A DNA stretch of 64,000 bases from Planctomycetota bacterium (GTDB lineage: Bacteria; Planctomycetota; SZUA-567; H5-PLA8), in NCBI GenBank assembly GCA_027493525.1, contig JAOSKN010000001.1:1178001-1242000 (forward strand). Reading direction: 5' to 3'. The notes beneath the pieces are model-generated. The model was not told where the DNA came from. It ran no database searches and was given only the letters and a program-made list of their open reading frames with translations. Below are positions 27,517-36,805 of this stretch, in pieces. Made by a program: the position numbers and the translations under genes. Positions within the stretch are counted from its first letter, which is position 1, and every line of letters begins with the position of its first letter.

Positions 27517-27755
27517 TATTTTTAAAATCTTAACAAAGTTTCTACATGCACTGTGCGTATATGGGACTTTATTATGAATGAATAGATTTATCAAGGCTAA
27601 TCTCGTCCTAAGCCGCTTGATTTTTCCATTTTTCGTGCTAACTTCATGATGAAAGCACTCGTGCGGAGAGCTCTAACCCCCATCATCCCGACCGGTTAGC
27701 CGTTGCTCCGACCAACCGCCCCTTCAACCCCAGCATCCACGCAAGGAGACCTCGC

Positions 27756-29663
27756 ATGCCCGTCAATGCCGCCGAAGCCGTCCGCCGCGCGCTCCAGGAA
27801 AGCACGTTCCTTAAAGGCGTGGCCGCCGCGAAGAAGCGGCACGGCGACGCCTCCGCCTACCGGGCGCTGACGGCCGGCGAGATCGCGCAGCTCGAGAAGC
27901 AGCACAACGCCGCCGCCGACTGGAAGCTGGTGCTGGTCGCGAAGGACTTCAATGCGAGCAAAGTGGTGGACAGCTACTTCGCCGGGCCGGTGCGGCTCGG
28001 TTCGTTCAACGAGCCGGTGACGGTCGAAAAGGGCGTGCAGCTCGGCAGCGGCGTGTACCGCGCGGACCTGAGCAACGTGACGGTCGGCAACAACGCGCTG
28101 GTCCTGAATGTGGGCCTGCTGGCCAACGCGGTGATCGGAGACGGCGCGGTGGTGAAGGACTGCGGGACGGTGGTGTGCACCGGCGCGACGAGCTTTGGGA
28201 GCGGCGCGGAACTGCCGATCGCGATCGAGACGGGCGGGCGCGAAACGCCGGTCTACGCCGAACTGAGCGTCGAGGTCGCCGCCGCGGTCGCCGGCAACCG
28301 CAAGGACAAAACGGCGCTGGAAGCCTACGCGAAGGCCGTCGCCGAATACGTCGCGGCCGCCAAGAGCGAGCTGCTGGTCGTCGAGGCCGGCGCGCACGTG
28401 AAGAACACGCCCAAGGTCGTCAACGCCTACGTCGGGCCCGGCGCGGTGATCGACTCCGCGGCCTGGGTCGAAAATGCGGCCCTGCTCTCGTTGGCCGACG
28501 AGCCCGCCGAGATCAAGGCCGGCGCCTACGTCAAGAACGCGGTGATCCAGTGGGGCGCCGACGTGAACACCATGGGCTTGGCCGTCAACAGCGTGCTCTG
28601 CGAGCACAGCCACGTCGAGCGGCACGGCAAGTTGACGGACTCGATCCTGGGCCCGAACAGCGGCGTCGCCGAAGGCGAGTGCACGGCGAGCCTGTGCGGG
28701 CCGTTCGTCGGCTTCCACCACCAGTCGCTGCTCATCGCCGCGTACTGGCCGGAAGGCAAGGGCAACGTCGGCTACGGCGCGAACGTGGGCAGCAACCACA
28801 CCTCGAAAGCGCCCGACCAGGAAATCTGGTGCGGCGAAGGCACCTTCTTCGGGCTGGGCGTGAACATCAAGTTCCCCAGCGATTTCACCGGCTCCCCGTA
28901 CAGCATCATCGCCAGCGGCGTCGGCGCGCTCCCGCAGCGCGTCGAGATGCCCTTCGCGCTGATCAACACGCCCGCCGAACGGATCGAAGGCGTCTCGCCC
29001 GCCTACAACGAGATCATGCCGGGCTGGGTGCTGAGCGACAACATCTACACCGTCCGCCGCAACGAAGGGAAGTACAAGAAGCGCAACAAGGCCAAGCGCA
29101 GCGCCTTCGACTTCGAGGTCTTCCGCCCCGACGTCGTGGACCTGATGAAAGGCGCGCGGAAGAAGCTCCAGGAGGCCGAAGGCAAATCCAAGCTCAAGGA
29201 CGAAGACGGCCAGCCGGTCTACACCGACCGCGAGGTGAAGGGCCTGGGCAAGAACTATATGAAGGAAGGCGCCCGAGTCGCAGGCGTCGAGGCCTACACC
29301 TTCTACCTCGGCTACTACGCGCTGCTCGGCCTGAAGAAGCGCCTCGAATCCGGCGCGAACGCCAAGGACGTCCTGGCGCAGGCGACGAACGACCCGCGCT
29401 GGGAACACGAACGTAAGACCCTGCTGGAGGAGTTTCCCAGCACGCCCGTCAAGGACCTGCTCGCCGAACTCGTCCGCGCCCAGGATCAGATCGCAAAGGA
29501 TACCCAGGTCAGCAAGGAGAAGGACGACCAGCGCGGCGCGCGGATCATTCGCGATTACGGCGACGCCCACAAGCCCGCGTCTTCCGACAGCTTCGTCAAG
29601 GAGACCCACGAGGTCAGCGCGAAGCTGAAGCAGGAAGTTGAGGCGCTGCTCGGCAAACTCTAG
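27756..29663 (+). CDS. DUF4954 family protein (beta-helix)
   Basis: A 635-residue cytoplasmic protein without signal peptide. Residues 60-400 show hexapeptide-like turns of a left-handed beta-helix similar to sugar-nucleotide acyltransferases (GVYRADLSNVTVGNNALVLN, AVIGDGAVVKDCG, GAYVKNAVIQWGADV, DSILGPNSGVAEGE). The strongly conserved family core GYGANVGSNHTSKAPDQEIW and FGLGVNIKFPSDFTGSPY is present. The last 200 residues are mainly helical and charged. DUF4954 is found chiefly in Bacteroidetes and PVC-type bacteria and has no assigned reaction; a sugar-nucleotide-related role is only suggested by the fold. A GTTCCGA array starts on its stop codon, followed by a terminator. Confidence 0.8.
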   Translation: MPVNAAEAVRRALQESTFLKGVAAAKKRHGDASAYRALTAGEIAQLEKQHNAAADWKLVLVAKDFNASKVVDSYFAGPVRLGSFNEPVTVEKGVQLGSGVYRADLSNVTVGNNALVLNVGLLANAVIGDGAVVKDCGTVVCTGATSFGSGAELPIAIETGGRETPVYAELSVEVAAAVAGNRKDKTALEAYAKAVAEYVAAAKSELLVVEAGAHVKNTPKVVNAYVGPGAVIDSAAWVENAALLSLADEPAEIKAGAYVKNAVIQWGADVNTMGLAVNSVLCEHSHVERHGKLTDSILGPNSGVAEGECTASLCGPFVGFHHQSLLIAAYWPEGKGNVGYGANVGSNHTSKAPDQEIWCGEGTFFGLGVNIKFPSDFTGSPYSIIASGVGALPQRVEMPFALINTPAERIEGVSPAYNEIMPGWVLSDNIYTVRRNEGKYKKRNKAKRSAFDFEVFRPDVVDLMKGARKKLQEAEGKSKLKDEDGQPVYTDREVKGLGKNYMKEGARVAGVEAYTFYLGYYALLGLKKRLESGANAKDVLAQATNDPRWEHERKTLLEEFPSTPVKDLLAELVRAQDQIAKDTQVSKEKDDQRGARIIRDYGDAHKPASSDSFVKETHEVSAKLKQEVEALLGKL

Positions 29664-29725
29664 TTCCGAGTTCCGAGTTCCGAGTTCCGAGTTCCGAGTT
29701 CCGAGTTCCGAGTTCCGAGTTCCGA
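29663..29725. repeat. Nine tandem GTTCCGA heptamers
   Basis: A perfect 7-base unit, GTTCCGA, repeated nine times (63 bases), beginning on the last base of the DUF4954 stop codon. It resembles the short heptanucleotide repeats reported from cyanobacteria and other bacteria. There are no spacers, so it is not CRISPR. Confidence 0.95.
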
Positions 29726-29739
29726 GACGCAACAACGAA

Positions 29740-29765
29740 AAGGGCAGGCTTGCGCCTGCCTTTTT
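29740..29765 (+). terminator. Bidirectional terminator between DUF4954 and gatC
   Basis: Stem GGCAGGC / GCCTGCC with a TTGC loop, followed by TTTTT on the plus strand and preceded by AAAAG, so it can also stop the convergent gatC transcript. It lies 77 bases after the DUF4954 stop. Confidence 0.85.
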
Positions 29766-29793
29766 CATTTCATTCGCACTCGCGAAAGCCGGG

Positions 29794-30081
29794 CTACTCA
29801 ATGACCTTGGGCACGAGGAAGAATTCACCGTCCTGCTGCGGGGCGGCGGCCAGCGCGGCGTCGCGTTCGAGGCCGGGCCGGGGTTCGTCCTTGCGAAAAA
29901 CGTTGCCGGAAGCCGTCGCGGTGATCATCGGCTCGATCGAGTCCGTATTCAGCTCCTTGAGCTGATCGACGTATTCGAGGATCGCGCCGAGTTGCTGCGC
30001 GTAACGCCGCACCTCCTCGTCGCTCAGGTGCAGGCGCGAGAGCATCGCGACGTGCCGGACTTCGTCGACGGTGAGAGACAT
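29794..30081 (-). CDS. gatC: Asp-tRNA(Asn)/Glu-tRNA(Gln) amidotransferase subunit C
   Basis: A 95-residue, full-length GatC that helps assemble the GatA-GatB amidotransferase, which makes Gln-tRNA or Asn-tRNA from misacylated precursors. The start at ATG 30081 gives the usual MSLTVDEVRHVAMLSRLHL helix. The LKELNTDSIEPM segment and the FRKDEPRPGL motif are typical. It stands alone here; gatA and gatB are not in the window. The upstream frame is rejected because it has no family similarity. Its terminator is shared with the convergent DUF4954 gene. Confidence 0.93.
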   Translation of the reverse strand: MSLTVDEVRHVAMLSRLHLSDEEVRRYAQQLGAILEYVDQLKELNTDSIEPMITATASGNVFRKDEPRPGLERDAALAAAPQQDGEFFLVPKVIE

Positions 30082-30156
30082 GGGCGGCACTTCCCCTGGG
30101 TAAGAACAACGCTCTTCTACAATCTGACGCCCATTGCGGCAAGTTCGTGTACAAAA

Positions 30157-30177
30157 ACGTGAAGCGTATATCGTGAA
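30157..30177 (+). repeat. ACGTRAA-type heptamer triplet
   Basis: ACGTGAA, GCGTATA and TCGTGAA in tandem, upstream of the alpha/beta hydrolase gene and about 80 bases from the gatC start. Confidence 0.55.
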
Positions 30178-30222
30178 CTGGATATTCACCCTGACTTGCA
30201 GGTACGGCGCCGGCAGAACCTC

Positions 30223-30236
30223 TTCACGTTTTACGT
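30223..30236 (-). repeat. ACGTRAA heptamer pair
   Basis: On the minus strand this reads ACGTAAA then ACGTGAA, identical to the pair at 19843-19856. It lies 46 bases after the triplet at 30157-30177 and in opposite orientation. Confidence 0.6.
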
Positions 30237-30287
30237 TTCCGCCTCATTCGCACCTGCCAATTCACGCCGTTCCGGTATCCTGGCCGC

Positions 30288-31073
30288 ATGGCCGAGACCG
30301 CCGGGTATTTTACGAGCGCCGATGGGACGCCGCTGTACGGGGTCTTTCACGCGGCGGAGGGCGCGGCGCGGCCGCCCGTGCTGATCGCGCCGGCCTTCTT
30401 CGAGGAACGCAAGAGCGCGTACGGGACGCTGGCGGGGTTGGCGCGCGCGCTGGCTCAAGCCGGGCATCCGGCGCTGCGCTTCGACTATCGGGGCAGCGGG
30501 GAATCCGGCGGCGATCCGGTCGCGCGGCGCTGGAGCGGGATCGTCGCGGACCTCGCCGCGGCGCGGGCGGCGCTGTCGAAGCTGTCGGGGCGCGAGGACT
30601 TCGCGCTGCTGGGGCTGCGGCTGGGCGCGACGCTGGCGCTGGAGCAGGCGCGCGCGCTGAAGCCCGCCGCGACGCTGGCGCTCGCCCCGTTCGTGCAGGG
30701 CAAGACGGCCGAGCGGCAATGGCGGATTCGCTCGAAGCTGCGCGCCGAGATGACCGGCGGGGCGCGAGCCGAAGAGACGGGCGCGCCGAGTGAGGAGCGC
30801 GTGGACCTCGACGGTTTCCCGGTCGGCGCGGAATTCTTCGAAGACGTGCAGCGCGTCGACCTGCTGGCCGCGCCGCCGCTGGAAACCCCCGCCCTGCTGC
30901 TGCAAATCTCCCCCGCCCCGACCCGCTCCCCGACCTGCAGGCGGCTCAAGGCCGCGCTGGGCGCGCGTTGCGAGCTGGCTTGCCTCCGCCTGGAGCCGTT
31001 CTGGGACCGGCTGGATCATGTCGACGCCGCGGCGCTTCACGCGCGGGTGAAAGAATTCCTCGGGCGACTTTGA
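30288..31073 (+). CDS. Alpha/beta hydrolase lacking the usual GxSxG serine
   Basis: A 261-residue alpha/beta-hydrolase fold protein. Visible parts are the N-terminal strand TPLYGVFHAAE, LIAPAFFEERKSAYG (oxyanion region), LRFDYRGSGESGG, and a final HVDAAALHARVKEFL helix. The nucleophile elbow reads GLRLG, with Arg111 where most members have Ser. The S33/exosortase-associated hydrolase-2 branch is known to carry such a GLRLG elbow, so the loss may be a family feature rather than decay. No exosortase or PEP-CTERM gene is in the window. No clear ribosome site precedes the ATG. It is convergent with the alpha-2-macroglobulin gene. Confidence 0.7.
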   Translation: MAETAGYFTSADGTPLYGVFHAAEGAARPPVLIAPAFFEERKSAYGTLAGLARALAQAGHPALRFDYRGSGESGGDPVARRWSGIVADLAAARAALSKLSGREDFALLGLRLGATLALEQARALKPAATLALAPFVQGKTAERQWRIRSKLRAEMTGGARAEETGAPSEERVDLDGFPVGAEFFEDVQRVDLLAAPPLETPALLLQISPAPTRSPTCRRLKAALGARCELACLRLEPFWDRLDHVDAAALHARVKEFLGRL

Positions 31074-31098
31074 CGGCCTTTTTTTGCGCCGGGGCGCC

Positions 31099-34000
31099 TC
31101 ACTTCGCCACCTTCCACCGCTCCGGACCCTCGACCAGGACCTTGGGCGCGTCGCCGTACATGGGAACCAGTTGCGGAAGCGGAGCGAAGGCCTCGCCTTC
31201 GGCTTCGGCGCGGACCAGGAAGACGATGTGGTGTTCGCCCTTGTCCCAATGTTCCACGAAGAAATGCAGCGCGTCGTCTCGCTCTTCATAGGCGACGACG
31301 CCCTTCTCGTAGTACGCGGGGCGGACGACCTCGACGCCGCAGGGGCGCGGGAAGGTGATGCGGAGCGCGGTCAGCGGGCCGGCGAGCGTGCAGGCGAGAT
31401 CGACGCGCAGCGTCTTGCCTTGCGGCGCCGCCAGCACGCCGTCCTCGGGTTCCAGAACCTCGGGTTGCGCGCCGTCCTTCGAGACGCTCACGCGCAGGCG
31501 GGCGTCGGGGAACTGCGGTGCGGGCGGGGCCGCAGCGAGGCAGCCTTCCACTTCGGCCGACCAGAAAAGGTCCGCGCCGGCTTCCCCGCGCGGGCGCAGG
31601 CGCAGGCTCCGCACGCCGTCGAGCTGACGATCGAGAACCAGTTCGACGGACGCGTCGGGCTTGGGCGCCACGCTGGCAACGACGCGCTCGCCGTCGAGCA
31701 CGTCCACGGCCTCGAGCGCGCCCTTCGATGGCGCGATCAGCGGGGCCAGCCCGCGCACCGCCGCGGAGGAGACGAACGTATCGATCCAGCCGGGGCCTTG
31801 GCGCAGCCTGAGCAGGTCCGCGGAGAGCCGCGCCCAGCGCGGGTCCGCGGGCTCCAGGTTCGTGCCGCCTTCCAGGACGGCGGCGAGGGCCAGCGCGTGC
31901 GCGCGGCCGCCGCCGTTGGGTTCGAGGCGCGCGTGCGCGCGGTCGAGCCAGGCCTGCGCCAATTCCCGCCGCCCCAGGAGCCGGAAGGCGGACGCGGCCA
32001 GGGCGGCTTCGCGCGCGCCGAGCCCTTCGGGATCCTCGAGCAGATCCTTCAGCAGTTCGGCGGTCCTGCGCATCGACGGCTCATGCTGCTCCGGATCGCA
32101 GGCATAGCATTCGGCCAGCGCGCGCGCCGCGTACAGGTCGAGCCGGGTTTCGGCGATGCCGTGCAGCGACCCGCCGCGCAGGTTCTCGTCGAGGAAGCGC
32201 TTCGCGAGGTACCGTTCGGCGCGCTCGAACGCCCCGGCGTGGATCTCCGCGCCGGCCCTGCGGCAGAGCGCCAGCCCTTCGAGCACGTAGGCGGTCATGA
32301 AGTCGTTGGACTCGTCGTGCTTCCACCAGCCCCAGCCCCCGTCGCCGTGCTGGTACGCGTAGAGCCGTTCGAGGCCGCGGCGCAGGACGAGCGGGAGGAT
32401 CTCGGCGCGCGGATGCGCGAGCCCCGCCTCGCGCATGGCGCGGGAGGCGATCACGGCCGGCATGAAGCGGCTCATGGTCTGCTCGACGCAGCCGTAGGGG
32501 TACTCGATCAGCGAGCCGAGCGTCGATTGCAGGGGGCCGGAAAGGCCGGCTTCGGCGCGCAGGGTCAGTTTAAGCGTGCCGGGCACGACCGGGCCGCCCA
32601 GGTCCAGCGCGATCTCTCCGCCGGCCGCCAGCGACCCGCCCTGGACCCGCGCCACGCGGTGGCCGCGCGGGAGCGCCGCATAGGACCGCTCGATGGCGTC
32701 GGCGTCCTGGCCCTGGGAGTCCTTCACGCTGGCGCGCAGCTTGAACTCGGACGTATCTTCCGGCGCGACGGGGATGGCCACGCGCTGCACCCCGCCGGCT
32801 TCAAGCTCCAGCACGTCCTCGCCCTTCCGCGCGGGGCTGTCGAAGGCGAGTTCCGCCGCGCACGCGGCATCGCGGTTGTTGTGGACCACGGCGGAGGCCT
32901 GCATGCGGTCGCCGGCGCGCAGCGCGCGGGGCATCGCCAATTCGACCTGCAGCGGCAGGTTCGTCTTGCAGGTCTGGACGATCTCGCCGACCTTCGTGTC
33001 CGCGGTCAGTCCGCGCGCCGTCAGCCGCCAGCCGGTGAGGTTGTCGGGGAAGGCAAACTGGGCGAACGCGCGCCCCTCCGCGTCGGTCTTCAGGTCCGCG
33101 ACCCAGTACGCGGTGTTCTTGAAGTCCCTTCGCAGGTAAGGCGCGGAGGTGGTCGCCCGCCCGCCGCCGGAACGCAGCGCCATGCGCCGCCCGCCGCCGC
33201 TGCGCCAGCCAAAGCGATCCCCGTCCATGAGCCAGCCCCACGCGTACTTGGGCCCTATCCAATACCAGACGGCGACGCTGCCGGGCGTGGGGCCGTCGTA
33301 GCGGCCCTGCGCATGAATGGGCGTGCGGAACTGAAAGAAATATTCCAGCAGGTCGGGGGTCGGATCCTTGCGCAGCCAGTAGATCTGCTCGTTGACGACG
33401 CCCAGGCTGATCTCGGCGCGCGGCACGGGGCGTCCGCGATCGTCGAGCGCGCGCAGGCGCACCGCGCAAGGCTCGCCCGGCTTGTACTCCTCCCGCTCGG
33501 TCTCGAGTTCGAGGGTCAGGAACCGGTCGGCCGGGCGGACGTAGCACTCGGCCGATGAGGTCTTGCACTCGCGCGCGTGGAACAGCACCGCGCTCACGCG
33601 AACGTAAGGCAGGTAGTTCTCGTCGGTCGGCAGCGCGAGTTCGTGCCGCCCCGGCGCCAGGCGCAGCATGCGGTGCTCCAGCATGCGCGAACCTTCCACG
33701 AAGAGCGCGACGTCGGCCTCCTTCCCTTCAAGGCGGTCCACTTCGAGCGCGATCTTCAACTCGCGGCCCGCGAGGATCTTCTCGTCCAGTTCCAGGCGCA
33801 CGTAGTCGCGATGGGGATCGGCGGCGGCGCCGGGCGGCTCGTCCTTCGCGCGCGGATACACGTAGACGCTGGTTCGCGCGTAGGCGGCGCGGTCGCCATC
33901 GAGGACGGAGACGACGAAGCTCTGCCCGCCCCGTTCTTTGGCGGCGCGCCAGGGGATCCTGGCGACTCCGGCCGCATCGGTGCGCGCGGGCTGGTGGAGT

Positions 34001-36486
34001 CCCTCGAGCATCACCGCGGCGCCGGCCACCGGGCGGTCGTCCCACGTCCGCGCCTCGACCGCAAGCAGGATCGGGTCGCCGAACCGCGGGTCCGAGGGGG
34101 TCGCCTCGAGTTTCACCCGGAACGGCGCGGCGGTCACGGTGAGTTCGCGCGTCCGCGTGCGGCTCTCGCCGCTGGCGTCCATGGCCGTGGCGCGGAGCAC
34201 GCAGCGCGTATCGCGGGGCGCCTGCGGCAGGTCGAGCGTGAAGGCGGCCTTGCCGTCTGTGCCGGAGCGGACCGTAACGCCGCGCGGGGACTTCTCGCCC
34301 GTCTCCAGGACGACTTCAACCTCCGTGTCCGGCGCCGGCTGCTGGTTGGCGTACTGCACCGTCACGACGCCGCCGACCTGGCCCCCGCTGGGCGCTTCCC
34401 GCTGCTTCACGTCCAGCCAAAGCTCGAAGGCGGGAAGGCGGAACTCCTCGACCGTAAATGGCGCGTAAGGGCTGGCGCGCTGCCCGTCGGCATAGACCGC
34501 GTACGCGCCGAGGGAGGCGTTGGGCGAGATCTCGAAGTCCGCCTGAAAGCTGCCGACTTCGGATAGCTTGCAGGTCCCCGACCAGAGGAGGTCGCCCTTG
34601 TCGTTCTTGACCTCCACGGCCGCGGACGACTTCCAGGCGGGCTCGAAGTCGAGGATCCGGCCGTTCTCGAAGCGCCGCAGCACGCCCTTCAGGTTCGCGC
34701 GTTCGCCGGGGCGGTAGACGGGCTGCCCGCTCCACGCGACCAGTTTCGGCGCCGGCTCCTCGGACGTTTCCTCGAAATAGGCCACGCGCGCCTCGGCGAA
34801 GCCCGGCCCGATGCGGGACACCGTCACCTGGTACTTGAAATGCGGCTGGGACAGGTCGAGGTCGAAGACGGCCAGGCCTTGCGCGTCGGTCGCGCCGCGT
34901 TGGCCGAAGCGGCGGTCGGGATGGCGCTCGCGCAGTTCCCGCCCCAGCACGTAGGCCTCGGCCTTCGCGAGCCGTTCCGCCTCGTCGGCGGCCTCGGGGC
35001 GCGCGCCGAAGTCCGGATCCTGGTCCTGGAAGCCTGAGCGGAACGCGTCCTGGTGCTCGCCCTGGTAGACGTGCGCGAAGCGTTCGAAGACCGGCTGGCC
35101 CCAGCCGGTCAGCGCGACCGGCACGCCGGCGACTGGCGCGCCGGTCAGGCGGTCCACCGCGACGACCACCGCGCGGTTCCGCGCGGCGCGCAAATAGAGC
35201 GCCACCCGCCCCACGGCGAACTTGTGCCCGGCCGCCAGCGGGGCGTAGCGCGCGCCGGCGGTGAGCAGGTAATAGCCTTCGTCGAGGTCGGGGACCTCGA
35301 TGGACTCGGACCAGGGCTCGCGGTTGTTCTCCCCGAGCGGCTTGTACGCCGCGCTCCAGGCTTTCACCGGCTCGCGCGCGCCCAGCGCCGCGGCCTTGAG
35401 CCCAAGCCATTCGTCCAGGCTCTCGAAGCGGTACAGGCGGAATTCGATCTCGCCGCCGTAGGCTGAATGCAGGACCAGGCGCGCGGTCCGGCCGGCGACG
35501 AAGCCGTTTCCGTCCCCGCCGCGAGTGAGGATCAGGTCGGTGCTGGCCGTCTCGAGGCAGGCGCGGCTCAGCGAGCCGGCCTCCAGGACGCTGGCCTGCG
35601 TGGATTCGAGGCGCTCGGCGTGCTCCCAGGAGGCCTCGTCGCCGTGCGCCCGCTCCAGGATCGCCGGCGTCGAACGGTATAACCCGCCCGTGCCCTCCTG
35701 CACCGCGTCCGGATCCAGCTTCTTCGCGTTCGGCGCAAGGCTGGCTTTGACGCCGCGCGCCAACGCCTCGAGGACGGCCTTTCGGGCGGGATCCTGCGCC
35801 AGCTCGTCCAACGCCTTCCCCAGATCGACCTCCATGGGCAGGAGCGGGACGTACTCGGCGAGCGCGCGCCGCTCTTCCTGGAGGCGCACCGCCAGGGCCA
35901 GCGCATGGCGCGCCGCGGCGCCTGCGCCGGCGGCCAGTTCGAGCAGCTCGCGGGCGGACGCGTCGAAGCGGCACTCGACCAGGAGCAGCCGCGCCAGGCG
36001 CAGGCGCGCGTCCGGGCCGGCTTTGCGCGCGGACGCCAAGGCCTGTTCCAGCGGAGTCTCGCCGAACGCGTACGCCAGAAAGTCGTACTCGGCGGATTCG
36101 CGCGGGCGCTGCGGGTCGGCGTGCCACTCGCGCTTAAGGCGACTCCAGGCGCGCGTGAGCTGTTTCTGGCGCCGCACGGCCCACGCGCGAAGTTCGTCGA
36201 GCTGCGTCTGCGTGCGCTCGCTCAGCGCCTGGTCGCGTTCCGGCGAGTCCGGCCCCGCTGGCGCGGGATGATCGCGCGCCCAGGCTTCCAGCTCCGCCGC
36301 CCAGCCCATGTCGTGGCGGGCCAAGTCGAAGGGCGGCCGCACGGGGCCGGCATCCGGCGCGATCGCGCGCAACAGTTCCCCAAGCTGCTCCTGAGCGGTC
36401 AGGGGCTTGGGAAGTTCTTCGACTCCGAACAAAGTTCCGGAGCCCACACAGAGCGCGAGACCCAGCACGCAGGCAAACCGTCTCAC
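31099..36486 (-). CDS. Alpha-2-macroglobulin family protein with intact thioester
   Basis: A 1795-residue secreted protein. Residues 1-21 are a signal peptide without a lipobox, so it is probably periplasmic or surface-located rather than a lipoprotein. A long N-terminal part, then macroglobulin-type beta-domains from about residue 400 to 1080 (YRPGERANLKGVLRRF, LDVKQREAPSGGQVGGVV, EYKPGEPCAVRLRAL). A glycine/arginine-rich bait-like stretch lies near 1085-1110. The thioester motif CVEQ is at Cys1333-Gln1336 in YPYGCVEQTMSRF, inside an alpha/alpha toroid (WGWWKHDESNDFMTAYVLEGL). Bacterial members trap proteases after bait cleavage. The usual partner pbpC is not nearby. Its promoter should lie in the 319-base gap after the helicase gene. 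Confidence 0.9.
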   Translation of the reverse strand: MRRFACVLGLALCVGSGTLFGVEELPKPLTAQEQLGELLRAIAPDAGPVRPPFDLARHDMGWAAELEAWARDHPAPAGPDSPERDQALSERTQTQLDELRAWAVRRQKQLTRAWSRLKREWHADPQRPRESAEYDFLAYAFGETPLEQALASARKAGPDARLRLARLLLVECRFDASARELLELAAGAGAAARHALALAVRLQEERRALAEYVPLLPMEVDLGKALDELAQDPARKAVLEALARGVKASLAPNAKKLDPDAVQEGTGGLYRSTPAILERAHGDEASWEHAERLESTQASVLEAGSLSRACLETASTDLILTRGGDGNGFVAGRTARLVLHSAYGGEIEFRLYRFESLDEWLGLKAAALGAREPVKAWSAAYKPLGENNREPWSESIEVPDLDEGYYLLTAGARYAPLAAGHKFAVGRVALYLRAARNRAVVVAVDRLTGAPVAGVPVALTGWGQPVFERFAHVYQGEHQDAFRSGFQDQDPDFGARPEAADEAERLAKAEAYVLGRELRERHPDRRFGQRGATDAQGLAVFDLDLSQPHFKYQVTVSRIGPGFAEARVAYFEETSEEPAPKLVAWSGQPVYRPGERANLKGVLRRFENGRILDFEPAWKSSAAVEVKNDKGDLLWSGTCKLSEVGSFQADFEISPNASLGAYAVYADGQRASPYAPFTVEEFRLPAFELWLDVKQREAPSGGQVGGVVTVQYANQQPAPDTEVEVVLETGEKSPRGVTVRSGTDGKAAFTLDLPQAPRDTRCVLRATAMDASGESRTRTRELTVTAAPFRVKLEATPSDPRFGDPILLAVEARTWDDRPVAGAAVMLEGLHQPARTDAAGVARIPWRAAKERGGQSFVVSVLDGDRAAYARTSVYVYPRAKDEPPGAAADPHRDYVRLELDEKILAGRELKIALEVDRLEGKEADVALFVEGSRMLEHRMLRLAPGRHELALPTDENYLPYVRVSAVLFHARECKTSSAECYVRPADRFLTLELETEREEYKPGEPCAVRLRALDDRGRPVPRAEISLGVVNEQIYWLRKDPTPDLLEYFFQFRTPIHAQGRYDGPTPGSVAVWYWIGPKYAWGWLMDGDRFGWRSGGGRRMALRSGGGRATTSAPYLRRDFKNTAYWVADLKTDAEGRAFAQFAFPDNLTGWRLTARGLTADTKVGEIVQTCKTNLPLQVELAMPRALRAGDRMQASAVVHNNRDAACAAELAFDSPARKGEDVLELEAGGVQRVAIPVAPEDTSEFKLRASVKDSQGQDADAIERSYAALPRGHRVARVQGGSLAAGGEIALDLGGPVVPGTLKLTLRAEAGLSGPLQSTLGSLIEYPYGCVEQTMSRFMPAVIASRAMREAGLAHPRAEILPLVLRRGLERLYAYQHGDGGWGWWKHDESNDFMTAYVLEGLALCRRAGAEIHAGAFERAERYLAKRFLDENLRGGSLHGIAETRLDLYAARALAECYACDPEQHEPSMRRTAELLKDLLEDPEGLGAREAALAASAFRLLGRRELAQAWLDRAHARLEPNGGGRAHALALAAVLEGGTNLEPADPRWARLSADLLRLRQGPGWIDTFVSSAAVRGLAPLIAPSKGALEAVDVLDGERVVASVAPKPDASVELVLDRQLDGVRSLRLRPRGEAGADLFWSAEVEGCLAAAPPAPQFPDARLRVSVSKDGAQPEVLEPEDGVLAAPQGKTLRVDLACTLAGPLTALRITFPRPCGVEVVRPAYYEKGVVAYEERDDALHFFVEHWDKGEHHIVFLVRAEAEGEAFAPLPQLVPMYGDAPKVLVEGPERWKVAK

Positions 36487-36805
36487 AAGCAGCCCCTCCA
36501 GGCATATCGGACTCCTACTCTAACGTAAGGTCCGCCGCGGGGTTCAATCGAACCGGTGCGAGGTCCCGGATGATAAGGTCGCGCGCACCGCGCGAGCCGG
36601 GATCCCAGCGCGTAACCTCCGCCATAACCGAGGTTTGACAGAAAGGTCGCGCCCGCCTTCGGCTTCCAAGTTGGTGGACGTATCGGTCAACCGCAGGCTG
36701 GGGGTTCGGCGCGCTTCGGACGCGGATCGGCGTTGGGTTGTGCTGGACCTCTCGCGACGGGCAGGCGTTGCGGGAGGCGGCGCGCAGGGACGCTTCGGCG
36801 CGAGG
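36487..36805. other. Intergenic region before the macroglobulin gene
   Basis: A 319-base gap between two minus-strand genes. It is GC-rich and shows no repeat, RNA gene or clear terminator. The last 50 bases before the alpha-2-macroglobulin start are less GC-rich and probably hold its promoter. Confidence 0.4.

Noticed and set aside
29663..29725. Possible CRISPR array
   Set aside because: The 7-base units are contiguous without spacers and no cas gene is present.
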